Shown here piece by piece: positions 20,657 through 29,185 of a stretch of 31,953 nucleotides of DNA. Source of the stretch: JBHHYS01 sp046757645 (GTDB taxonomy: Bacteria; Acidobacteriota; Terriglobia; Acidiferrales; 2-02-FULL-67-57). Positions within the stretch are counted from its first letter, which is position 1. The number at the start of each line of letters is the position of its first letter. Below the pieces are notes generated by a model. It was given only the letters and a program-made list of their open reading frames with translations, was not told the DNA's origin and made no database searches. The DNA lies in the NCBI GenBank assembly GCA_046757645.1, contig JBHHYS010000020.1:1-31953 (forward strand), given 5' to 3'. The translations under genes were made by a program, and so were the position numbers.

Positions 20657-23600
20657 ATGAAATCCTTTGTGCGCAGGTGTGTGTCTTCCCGGTGGCTTCT
20701 TGCTGCCCTGTTGGTGCTGGGCATCTCCTTCAGCCTTCCTTCCGCCGCCTGGGCGCAGGCGGCGAGCGGCAGTATTGAGGGCTACGTTTACGATCCGACC
20801 GGCGCTGTGGTTCCCGGCGCCACCGTGCAGGTGGTTCAGGCGGAAACCGGCTTGACCCGAACCGCCACCACCGACGACCGCGGCTACTACCTGTTCCTGC
20901 AACTCCCCGCAGGCACCTACGAGTTGACCTTTACCCAGACCGGCTTCGGCCAACTGACACGCCCCGATGTGGTGGTCGAAGTCGGCGACCTGCGCAAGAT
21001 CGATGTCACCATGGAACCCGCCGCGGTGCGCGCCCAAGTGGTGGTCACCGAAGCCGCCCCCCTGCTCGAAGCCTCCAAGACCGAAGTGGGGACCGTGGTG
21101 GACCGCAAACTGGTCAGCGACCTCCCCTTGAACGGGCGCAACTGGCCGGAACTGGTGCTGCTCACCCCGGGGGTGACCAACGACGGCGAGTTCGGCAACG
21201 TCACCTTCGCCGGCGTGCAGGGCGCCTACAACAACGTGCAAGTCGATGGAGCCGACAACAACAACGCCTTCTTCGCCGAGATTCGCGGCCGCACCCGGGC
21301 CGTCTTCCAGTTCAGCCAGGAAACCATCCGCGAGTTCCGGGTGGCCAACCAAAATTATTCGGCGGAGTTCGGCCGGGCGGGCGGCGGCATCGTCAATGCC
21401 ATCACCAAGACGGGTACGAACGAGTGGCACGGCGCGGTCTGGTACTACTTCCGCGACGACGGTATGAACGCCCAGGACCCGATTTCCAAATCGGAGACCA
21501 CAATCAACGCTGTGGGCGAGATAGGTGCGTTTATCCGGCAAGCCCGGGAGCGCCGGCAACAGTACGGCTTCAACGTGGGCGGGCCCATCGTAAAAGACCG
21601 CCTGTTCTTCTTCTTCAACCTGGACAACCAGCAACGCAACGAGCCCCGCATCATGCTCTTGCAGGATTTGGGCGACGAGATCGATGGTCTGCTCGGCTCA
21701 CAGCCGGACGACCCCACCGACTCGGCTGACGTCACCTTGGCCGCCCGGGAGCAGGGCCTGGGCCTGCTGGCCATTTCCTACTTCGGGCCGCTGGTGCGCC
21801 CCATTCCCCGCACCTTCGACCTGGAAAACTTCTTTCCCCGGGTGGACTGGCGGATTGACGACAACAATACCTTGACGTTTACCCATAACTTCCAGCGCTG
21901 GCGCTCGCAGAACGGCATCTTCACCACCGTCACCTCCGACGACAACGTCACCGCCGAGGCGCTTAACAGCAGCGACTCCTACAGCAACCAACTGACCCTC
22001 AACTCGGTCATCCGCCCGACCCTGATCAACGAGTTTCGCTTCCAGTTCACCTGGGACAACACCAAAGATCGCGCCAACGCTTTCTCCACCCCCAACATTC
22101 GCCTGCGGGGCGTGCGCTTCGGCGGGGCCGATTTCTTGCACTCCAGCGCCGGCTTGTTTCCCGGGCGCTTTACCAAAGAGCAACGCCTGCAGTATGTGGA
22201 CAACCTCACCTGGGTCAAGGGCCGCCACACCTTCAAGTTCGGGGTTGACATCAACCGCGTCGTGGACAAGAACTTCTTCGGGCGGAATCTGGCCGGCTCT
22301 TACAGCATTCGGTTTCGCTTCCCCGGGTTCGTCTTCGGCGGAGATACGTCGGTGGGCGGGAGCACGCTATCGGGCGGCTTTTTTAACAGCTGCATCGACT
22401 TCACCACTTATGACGCTGCCATCACCGGCGGCTCTACGCCCGCACAGGCATTGTCGGCGGCGCTCACCCCGGCGAGTTGCGCGCCGGTGCTGAGCAACTT
22501 CCAGCAGCGCTTCTTCCCCTTCGGGCCCGAGGTGCGGCAGGTGAACATCGACTACGGCGCTTACCTCCAGGACAGCTTCCGGCTGCACCCGCGCTTCACC
22601 CTCTATGCCGGGCTGCGCTACGAGTTCCAGGATATGCCGGAGGTGTGCGACACTATCGGGGTCGCGCTCACCGGGGGCAACTGCGTGGTCAACCCCCTGG
22701 ACCCCCGCACCGGCTTCATCCCCCAGGACGGCAACAACTTTGCTCCCCGAATCGGCTTTGCCTGGCAACCGATGGACAACTGGGTGGTGCGCGGCGGCTA
22801 CGGCCTCTTCTACATCAAGACCCCCAGTCTGCGCATCAACGACGCCTTGACCAACAACAATTTCTTCTCCTTCAACCAGTTCATCTCCTGCTCGAGCAGC
22901 GCCGCCCCGGCGTGCAACTTCTTCTCGCCGGCAAACAGTTTGATCTTTCCCAACCCGCTGACCCAGATCAATCCACTCGACTCCTCGCAGACCACCTTCC
23001 CCATTCTCAGCGCCCCGCTGGGCGCCTTCAACCCCGCCGACCCCTTTGCCGACATCTTTGTGTTTGATCCCCAACGCAGCTTCGGCTACGTGCAGCACGG
23101 GAGCTTGGAGATCGAGCGGCAGGTGGGCAGCAATACCACCGTCGCCGCCTCCTACCTCTGGAGCCACGGCGTCCACCTCGACCGGGTGCGCAACAGCAAC
23201 GTGGCCCCGGTAGTGTCCACCTGCCCCACCCTCTCCTTCACCTGCGCCCGGATGGACGTCTTCGACGACGCCGGTAACGTCGTGCAGCAGTCCTTCATTA
23301 CCCGCATCGGCGCCACATTTTCGGGCGCACGCCCCAACCCCAATTTCCGCCAGATTCTCACCGCGGAGTCGAACGGCTCTTCCATCTATCACGCCTTCGG
23401 GCTGCGCATCCGGCACCGCTTCAGCCAGGGGCTTTCCTTCCTGACCTCGTGGACCATCTCCAAGAACATCGACACTGGCCGCGACAGCCTGGGATTCTTC
23501 AGCGACGTGCTGGATCCCTTCAACCCCGAGCTCGACCGCGCCCTCAGCCGGCTCGACCAGCGGCAACGCTTCGTCACCAGTTGGGTGTGGGAGCCCCAGG

Positions 23601-24073
23601 GCCTGCGCGACCACGAAAGCGGGGCGGTGCGAGCCACCTTGGCCAACTGGCGCATCAGCGGCATCCTCTCGGCCGCCCAGGGCCGGCCCCTGAACACCAA
23701 CACCACCGGCGGGAGCCGCGAGACCGACTTCAACGAGGACAACGTGATCTTCGACCGCGTCCCCTTCATCGGCCGCAACACCTTCCGCGGCTCCGGCCGG
23801 GTGACACTGAACTTGGGCGTCACCAAAATGATCCCGGTGGGGGAACGGGCGCGGGCCGAGATCATCCTCCAGGCCTTCAACATCTTCAACACCCCGGTCT
23901 TCACCTTCTTCAACGATGACTTTTTCACCAGCACCCGCACCTCTGATCCCAGCCTTCCCGGTCCGTCCTCTGCCCGGCGGGTGTTTGAGCTGAGACCCAA
24001 TCCCGACTTCCGCCAGCCCACCAGCTCGCGGCGGGCACGGGACATCCAGTTGGGCTTCCGCTTCACCTTCTAG
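20657..24073 (+). CDS. Carboxypeptidase-regulatory-domain / TonB-dependent receptor-like outer-membrane protein (Oar-like)
   Basis: The 1138-aa protein has a signal peptide (residues 1 to about 33, LLAALLVLGISFSLPSAAWAQA). A carboxypeptidase-regulatory-like beta-sandwich follows (about 35-120; GSIEGYVYDPTGAVVPGATV, TTDDRGYYLFLQLPAGTYEL). Next is a plug-like region (about 125-255; LPLNGRNWPELVLLTPGV, VQVDGADNNNAFF, SAEFGRAGGGIVNAITKTGTNEWHG). A long beta-barrel runs to a C-terminal aromatic strand (QLGFRFTF). This architecture is expanded in Acidobacteria and is thought to import or bind large substrates at the outer membrane; the substrate is unknown. Four Cys lie in barrel loops. A good ribosome binding site precedes it and an intrinsic terminator follows 23 nt after the stop. 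Confidence 0.92.
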   Translation: MKSFVRRCVSSRWLLAALLVLGISFSLPSAAWAQAASGSIEGYVYDPTGAVVPGATVQVVQAETGLTRTATTDDRGYYLFLQLPAGTYELTFTQTGFGQLTRPDVVVEVGDLRKIDVTMEPAAVRAQVVVTEAAPLLEASKTEVGTVVDRKLVSDLPLNGRNWPELVLLTPGVTNDGEFGNVTFAGVQGAYNNVQVDGADNNNAFFAEIRGRTRAVFQFSQETIREFRVANQNYSAEFGRAGGGIVNAITKTGTNEWHGAVWYYFRDDGMNAQDPISKSETTINAVGEIGAFIRQARERRQQYGFNVGGPIVKDRLFFFFNLDNQQRNEPRIMLLQDLGDEIDGLLGSQPDDPTDSADVTLAAREQGLGLLAISYFGPLVRPIPRTFDLENFFPRVDWRIDDNNTLTFTHNFQRWRSQNGIFTTVTSDDNVTAEALNSSDSYSNQLTLNSVIRPTLINEFRFQFTWDNTKDRANAFSTPNIRLRGVRFGGADFLHSSAGLFPGRFTKEQRLQYVDNLTWVKGRHTFKFGVDINRVVDKNFFGRNLAGSYSIRFRFPGFVFGGDTSVGGSTLSGGFFNSCIDFTTYDAAITGGSTPAQALSAALTPASCAPVLSNFQQRFFPFGPEVRQVNIDYGAYLQDSFRLHPRFTLYAGLRYEFQDMPEVCDTIGVALTGGNCVVNPLDPRTGFIPQDGNNFAPRIGFAWQPMDNWVVRGGYGLFYIKTPSLRINDALTNNNFFSFNQFISCSSSAAPACNFFSPANSLIFPNPLTQINPLDSSQTTFPILSAPLGAFNPADPFADIFVFDPQRSFGYVQHGSLEIERQVGSNTTVAASYLWSHGVHLDRVRNSNVAPVVSTCPTLSFTCARMDVFDDAGNVVQQSFITRIGATFSGARPNPNFRQILTAESNGSSIYHAFGLRIRHRFSQGLSFLTSWTISKNIDTGRDSLGFFSDVLDPFNPELDRALSRLDQRQRFVTSWVWEPQGLRDHESGAVRATLANWRISGILSAAQGRPLNTNTTGGSRETDFNEDNVIFDRVPFIGRNTFRGSGRVTLNLGVTKMIPVGERARAEIILQAFNIFNTPVFTFFNDDFFTSTRTSDPSLPGPSSARRVFELRPNPDFRQPTSSRRARDIQLGFRFTF

Positions 24074-24096
24074 GCCGGACAGCAGCAAGATCGACG

Positions 24097-24127
24097 GGCG
24101 GCCTCTGTCGGGGCCGCCTTTCTTTTT
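24097..24127 (+). terminator. Rho-independent terminator of the outer-membrane protein gene
   Basis: GGCGGCC (24097-24103) pairs perfectly with GGCCGCC (24112-24118) around an 8-nt loop, followed by TTTCTTTTT (24119-24127). Confidence 0.85.
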
Positions 24128-24143
24128 CGCCCAAACGAAAGCA

Positions 24144-24215
24144 GGCAAGGCACCAGGCCTTGCCCTCCCTAGCGGCTCGGTGCGGCTTGGGTAGGGGCGG
24201 GCCTTGCGCCCGCCC
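24144..24215. repeat. Pair of perfect GC-rich hairpins (second palindrome family)
   Basis: GGCAAGGC-ACCAG-GCCTTGCC (24144-24164) and GGGCGGGC-CTTGC-GCCCGCCC (24195-24215) are both perfect 8-bp stems with 5-nt loops. They differ in sequence from the GTAG-headed repeats, have no T-tracts, and lie between the terminator and the tRNA promoter. They resemble dispersed intergenic palindromes, but no second copy occurs in this window. Confidence 0.45.
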
Positions 24216-24234
24216 GCACAGGATGTCTCGCCGG

Positions 24235-24264
24235 TTGGTGGGCTACGCACGCGGATGGTAGAAT
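24235..24264 (+). promoter_or_regulatory. Predicted promoter of tRNA-Lys
   Basis: TTGGTG (24235-24240), an 18-nt spacer and TAGAAT (24259-24264, 5 of 6). Transcription would begin at or next to the mature tRNA 5' end (24271). Confidence 0.5.
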
Positions 24265-24270
24265 GACTGT

Positions 24271-24346
24271 GAGCCCGTAGCTCAGCCGGTAGAGCATCTG
24301 CCTTTTAAGCAGAGGGTCCTGGGTTCGAGTCCCAGCGGGCTCACCA
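24271..24346 (+). tRNA. tRNA-Lys (anticodon UUU)
   Basis: A complete cloverleaf is visible. The acceptor GAGCCCG/CGGGCTC is a perfect 7 bp, and the D-arm is GCTC...GAGC. The anticodon stem TCTGC/GCAGA has loop CTTTTAA (anticodon TTT). The variable loop is GGGTC, the T-arm CTGGG-TTCGAGT-CCCAG, the discriminator A, and a CCA end is encoded. Confidence 0.97.
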
Positions 24347-24542
24347 CTTCCCTTCTGGTTTTCCCCCAGCCGTCCGCCGCGTCGCGGCGCTCGCCTCAGC
24401 GACTCCTCTTGTCCCGCTGAGCCTGGGATGAGCCCCCCGAGGCTTTTGACGGCGGCCAGGAAAGCTTCTTAGAACGGTTGTGGGTAGGAGAGGACAAAGC
24501 CACCGAGCGATGCCGCCGAGTCGGGCCAGTCTCCAAGCAGTT

Positions 24543-24899
24543 CTACTGTAGCGGTTGCGCAAAAGACAGCTCATGGCCGTCGGGATCGTGCAGATGAAAG
24601 TATCGTTCGCCCCACTCGGCATCCCGGGGCTGATCCGGGTTGAACCCTTTCTCCTTTATGTAAGCCCAACACTGGTCAACACCGTCCACGTAGAAAATTA
24701 GCCGCCCCCAATGATTGACCGGACTTCCCTGTTCCAGGTTGAGGATTGTGTCTCTCGCCCCCGGTGTCCGGAACGAGGAAAAATGGGCCTTCGTGCCTCC
24801 ATAGAGAATCTTTAGGCCGAGGATGTCTTGATAAAAGTGCACGGATCGTCCCATATCACTCACTTTGATGGTAATGGCGGATATTCTTTCCACGGTCAT
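24543..24899 (-). CDS. VOC-family (glyoxalase/bleomycin-resistance fold) protein
   Basis: The 118-aa protein starts at ATG 24899, which has a strong GGAGGGAGAAGG ribosome binding site; the open frame further upstream looks non-coding. One vicinal-oxygen-chelate module is visible: ISAITIKVSDMGRSVHFYQDILGLKILYGG (residues about 6-35), LIFYVDGVDQCWAYIKEKGFN and YFHLHDPDGHELSFAQP at the end. The Glu of GHELSF is the usual C-terminal metal ligand. Such proteins include isomerases, dioxygenases and resistance proteins that act as dimers; no substrate can be inferred. It lies between tRNA-Lys and a PilZ gene, and 133 bp separate it from the latter. Confidence 0.85.
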   Translation of the reverse strand: MTVERISAITIKVSDMGRSVHFYQDILGLKILYGGTKAHFSSFRTPGARDTILNLEQGSPVNHWGRLIFYVDGVDQCWAYIKEKGFNPDQPRDAEWGERYFHLHDPDGHELSFAQPLQ

Positions 24900-25032
24900 A
24901 CCTTCTCCCTCCGCGCTCACTGTTTGAGTCGCCTCGATGCCTTGTTCTTCCCCTCCCAGATGTTCAGCCAGGGTTCGAGAGACGATGGTGGAGAGTCGAG
25001 GAAAGGCGGGCGGAACCCCGCTGGAATGTCTT

Positions 25033-25692
25033 CTAGTGCTGCCTGGAGAGGTAGGAGAGCATTCGGTCGGAGTCTGCCTCACTCATTCCGACAAACTCCA
25101 CTCCCACCCCCCGCCCCTCTTCCATGCGGCGAATCGCAGCCTGCACCGGAATCGCATCGATGCTGTTCAACCACAGCCGGAATGAAATATGTTCTCCGAG
25201 AGACACCGCACGCTTGTCCTCGATAAACGCTCCGACAGGACTGAGGTCTCGCACCCGACCGAAAGAGTGGGGAAACTCCGCCAGCAGGATTTGGTTGGGG
25301 ATGATGCGCCGAAAGGCCACCCGCCGCTCATCCCAATAGTTGCAGAGAAATCGAATCCCGGCCCCGCTCATGTTGAGCAACTCGACCCCCATGCCACGCA
25401 ACGGTTCCACGTGCCGAACCACGGCGTCAATCTCAAATGTATGCTCCAGCTCCAGCCAGAAGGTGATTCGCAGCCTCTGTCCGGGAAGCAGCGGACGCTC
25501 CGTCTCAATGAAAGCCCCGGCGAGACTAATGTTGCGCACGCGGCCGAGATACTGGGGATAGTGGGCCAACAAGGGTCGGTTGGGTTCGATGCGCAGGTAG
25601 GAGCGACTCTCGATCCTCATCTTAGGCTGACGGCCCCCTTGCCGCGAACGGGATCCCTTCCTATCGCTTACCTCCTGGCTCCGCTCTGGCAC
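25033..25692 (-). CDS. Tandem PilZ-domain protein (cyclic-di-GMP receptor candidate)
   Basis: The 219-aa protein contains two PilZ domains. Both keep the c-di-GMP binding signature. Domain 1 has RxxxR at R30-R34 and NxSxxG at N54-S56-G59 (NISLAG). Domain 2 has RxxxR at R124-R128 and DxSxxG at D149-S151-G154 (DLSPVG). PilZ proteins change conformation on binding c-di-GMP and regulate motility, secretion or exopolysaccharide. No effector domain is attached, so it would act on a partner. The start is uncertain: GTG 25692, or ATG 25620, which removes 24 low-complexity residues. A perfect AGGAGGT (about 25675-25669) has no start codon at the usual distance. Confidence 0.85.
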   Translation of the reverse strand: MPERSQEVSDRKGSRSRQGGRQPKMRIESRSYLRIEPNRPLLAHYPQYLGRVRNISLAGAFIETERPLLPGQRLRITFWLELEHTFEIDAVVRHVEPLRGMGVELLNMSGAGIRFLCNYWDERRVAFRRIIPNQILLAEFPHSFGRVRDLSPVGAFIEDKRAVSLGEHISFRLWLNSIDAIPVQAAIRRMEEGRGVGVEFVGMSEADSDRMLSYLSRQH

Positions 25693-25745
25693 ACCCCTTT
25701 GCTGGGGGCTGGCTTATTCGAGCCGGCTGAGTTGACTGGCATGCT

Positions 25746-25976
25746 CTATGGCTTCCACACAATGTGCGTGTCGGTCTGGTTTACTCCGGGAACGGCCTGA
25801 ATCTTGTCGACGACGAATTCCTGCAGCGATTTCAGATCGGGAACCTCCACTAGAACAATGACGTCCGGAAGCCCCCAGCAGATATGCGCCGCCTGGACCC
25901 CTTCGATCGCGCCCAACCGCCCCGCAACCTGGGTGGATTTCCCGGGGGCCACCTGGATAAACACATAGGCTTGCAT
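25746..25976 (-). CDS. Stand-alone Lrp/AsnC ligand-binding (RAM) domain protein
   Basis: The 76-aa protein consists only of the AsnC_trans_reg/RAM fold: AYVFIQVAPGKSTQVAGRL, GVQAAHICWGLPDVIVLVEV, DLKSLQEFVVDKIQAVPGV and TDTHIV. It has no helix-turn-helix. In Lrp-family regulators this domain binds amino acids and forms oligomers; stand-alone versions may modulate full-length regulators or sense ligands. AAGGAGG lies 9 nt before the ATG. An extended -10 promoter is visible at 26028-26036. The gene is divergent from pckA. Confidence 0.85.
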   Translation of the reverse strand: MQAYVFIQVAPGKSTQVAGRLGAIEGVQAAHICWGLPDVIVLVEVPDLKSLQEFVVDKIQAVPGVNQTDTHIVWKP

Positions 25977-26027
25977 GGGGCCCGCCCTCCTTGTTTCACT
26001 CTCGGAAGAGCCGCCTCAGTGAGGGGG

Positions 26028-26036
26028 ATTATAGCA
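26028..26036 (-). promoter_or_regulatory. Extended -10 promoter of the RAM-domain gene
   Basis: On the minus strand TGC-TATAAT (26036-26028) is a perfect consensus -10 with the TGn extension. The -35 (TTAAAT at 17 nt) is poor, as is common for extended -10 promoters. The leader to ATG 25976 would be about 45 nt. Confidence 0.55.
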
Positions 26037-26131
26037 GTCTAGAAAGGTCAATTTAAGAAAGTTCGACTTTTTTTTCCGCCGCCGCACGCTTCGGGGGAGA
26101 AGCCGATAGGGCCGGCGGGCGCGGGCGCTCG

Positions 26132-26160
26132 TTGACACTCACTGCCGCTTCCGGTAACTT
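26132..26160 (+). promoter_or_regulatory. Predicted promoter upstream of the tRNA remnant and pckA
   Basis: TTGACA (26132-26137, perfect), a 17-nt spacer and TAACTT (26155-26160, weak). It may be the promoter of the lost tRNA gene now serving pckA. Confidence 0.45.
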
Positions 26161-26178
26161 GGTTCTCTTGTGAGCCGC

Positions 26179-26228
26179 GACTCTTTCTGAACAAAGGGTC
26201 CGGGGTTCGAATCCCAGCCGGCGCACCC
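26179..26228 (+). pseudogene. Decayed tRNA 3' half in the pckA leader
   Basis: A T-arm with canonical loop, CGGGG-TTCGAAT-CCCAG (26201-26217, one mismatch), is followed by CCGGCGC-A-CCC, which resembles a 3' acceptor strand, discriminator and mutated CCA. Before it GACTCTTT-CTGAAC-AAAGGGTC (26179-26200) folds as an 8-bp stem with one G-T pair where the anticodon arm would be. No matching 5' acceptor or D-arm is found upstream, so it cannot form a cloverleaf. Confidence 0.5.
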
Positions 26229-26268
26229 GCCGCATCGCAGGCCCCGCCTTTGTCCCCGGGGAGGAACG

Positions 26269-27882
<1,614 letters not shown>

Positions 27883-27958
27883 CCGACCCACACTGGCTGG
27901 AACTCGATCTGGAAAAGGACGAAAATTGTATGGGGAGAGCACCGGCAGAGTGAAAGAG

Positions 27959-28867
27959 ATGGCCTCTCGGTCCGAGATTCGGGTGGGCCCGGCTGGCTGG
28001 TCGTATGACGACTGGTCGGGCATCGTCTATCCGTCCCCGCGCCCGCGGGGATTCCACGAGGCCACCTACCTGGCCGACTACTTCGACACCATCGAGTTGA
28101 ACGTGACCTTCTACCGAACCGTCACGCCGGAGATGGCGCGGCAGTGGCTGGAGCGGGTGGCGGCGAACCCCCGCTTCCTCTTTACCGCCAAGCTCTGGCA
28201 GGCGTTCACGCACGAGTGCGCCTTGACCCCGGCGAACGAGCGCGCCGTCCGCCCCGCCCTGGAGGTGCTGCGTGCCGTGGGCAAGCTGGGGGCGCTGCTG
28301 GCGCAGTTTCCCTGGTCGTTCAAGAATATCCCTGAGAACCGCAGCTACCTGGAAGAGTTGGCCGACCGCTTCGCCGACTTTCCCTTGGTGGTGGAGGTGC
28401 GCCACGACTCCTGGAACGACCCGGGCTTCTACGCTTGGTTGGCCGAACGCGGCATCGGGTTCTGCAACATCGACCAGCCGGTCATCGGCCGCTCACTCAA
28501 GCCCAGCCAGCGGGCCACCGCCTCGGTGGGCTACGTGCGCCTGCACGGGCGCAACTACCAGGAGTGGTTTCGGGAGCGCGAAGACGACGCCGGCGCCGAG
28601 CGCTACAACTACCTCTACTCGACGGGGGAGCTCGAGCCCTGGGCCGAACGCATCCAGACCCTGGCGGCGAACACCCGGCTCAGCTTCGTCATCACCAACA
28701 ACCATTTTCACGGCAAGGCGGTGACCAACGCCTTGCAGCTCATCCACCGGCTCAGCGACCGGCCGGTGAAAGTCCCCCCGCCTCTCCTGCGGCACTATCC
28801 CGAACTCGAGCCCATCGCCTCGCACGAGGGCACTACAGCCTCGCTCTTCGATCCGCCGGGGCGCTAG
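27959..28867 (+). CDS. DUF72-family protein (YecE-like)
   Basis: The 302-aa protein (ATG 27959; GTG 27950 or TTG 27926 are possible longer starts) shows the DUF72 TIM-barrel-like pattern: IRVGPAGWSYDDWSGIVYP (residues 7-25), YFDTIELNVTFYRTVTP, FLFTAKLWQAFTHE, LLAQFPWSFKN, VVEVRHDSW, YVRLHGRN and the C-terminal FVITNNHFHGKAVTNALQL. The biochemical activity of DUF72 proteins is unknown to me. Relationship to endonuclease-IV-like barrels has been suggested on fold grounds. It converges on a small minus-strand gene with only 18 bp between the two ends. Confidence 0.88.
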   Translation: MASRSEIRVGPAGWSYDDWSGIVYPSPRPRGFHEATYLADYFDTIELNVTFYRTVTPEMARQWLERVAANPRFLFTAKLWQAFTHECALTPANERAVRPALEVLRAVGKLGALLAQFPWSFKNIPENRSYLEELADRFADFPLVVEVRHDSWNDPGFYAWLAERGIGFCNIDQPVIGRSLKPSQRATASVGYVRLHGRNYQEWFREREDDAGAERYNYLYSTGELEPWAERIQTLAANTRLSFVITNNHFHGKAVTNALQLIHRLSDRPVKVPPPLLRHYPELEPIASHEGTTASLFDPPGR

Positions 28868-28885
28868 CCTGCGCGTCCCGCCTCA

Positions 28886-29164
28886 CTAGTCAATGATGAT
28901 GATGGGGTCGCAGCGGCGCCCGCCGGTCTCTACGCTGTACTTGTACTTCTTCCGCCCGTTGGCGGCGACTTTCGGAGGACCGGAGCCCGGGTTTGCCGGA
29001 TGGAAGTACCAACGCCGGAATGGTGTCTCCTTCTGAAAGCACACCACGAAATCCCGTCTGCATATCCATTTGGCTTGTTCATTCTTACCCTTGTGCAACC
29101 TGAGCGTGCGGGGTTTCACCCGGGGCGGACTACCTGGGATAATCTTCACCGTTCTTATTGGCAT
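28886..29164 (-). CDS. Small basic hypothetical protein downstream of a Ser/Thr kinase gene
   Basis: The 92-aa protein has a strong AGGAGG ribosome binding site 5 nt before its ATG and starts 21 bp after the kinase gene on the same strand, so it is very probably its operon partner. It is Lys/Arg-rich and strand-like: RTLRLHKGKNEQAKWICRR, DFVVCFQKETPF, KKYKYSVETGG, ending CDPIIIID. The order 'W...F.V.F...TPF...Y.Y.V...DPxIIID' resembles small cupredoxin-like bacterial proteins I have seen next to signalling genes, but I cannot name the family. No signal peptide is visible. Confidence 0.65.
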   Translation of the reverse strand: MPIRTVKIIPGSPPRVKPRTLRLHKGKNEQAKWICRRDFVVCFQKETPFRRWYFHPANPGSGPPKVAANGRKKYKYSVETGGRRCDPIIIID

Positions 29165-29185
29165 GCTTGCCTCCTCCTTCCGGGA

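Noticed and set aside
22367..24250. 627-codon minus-strand frame inside the outer-membrane protein gene
   Set aside because: It is antisense to clear beta-barrel coding sequence, is rich in Gly/Glu/Val with no family motif, and runs through the terminator.
26179..26228. Functional second tRNA
   Set aside because: No 5' acceptor strand or D-arm matches, the T-stem has a mismatch, and the CCA is changed to CCC.
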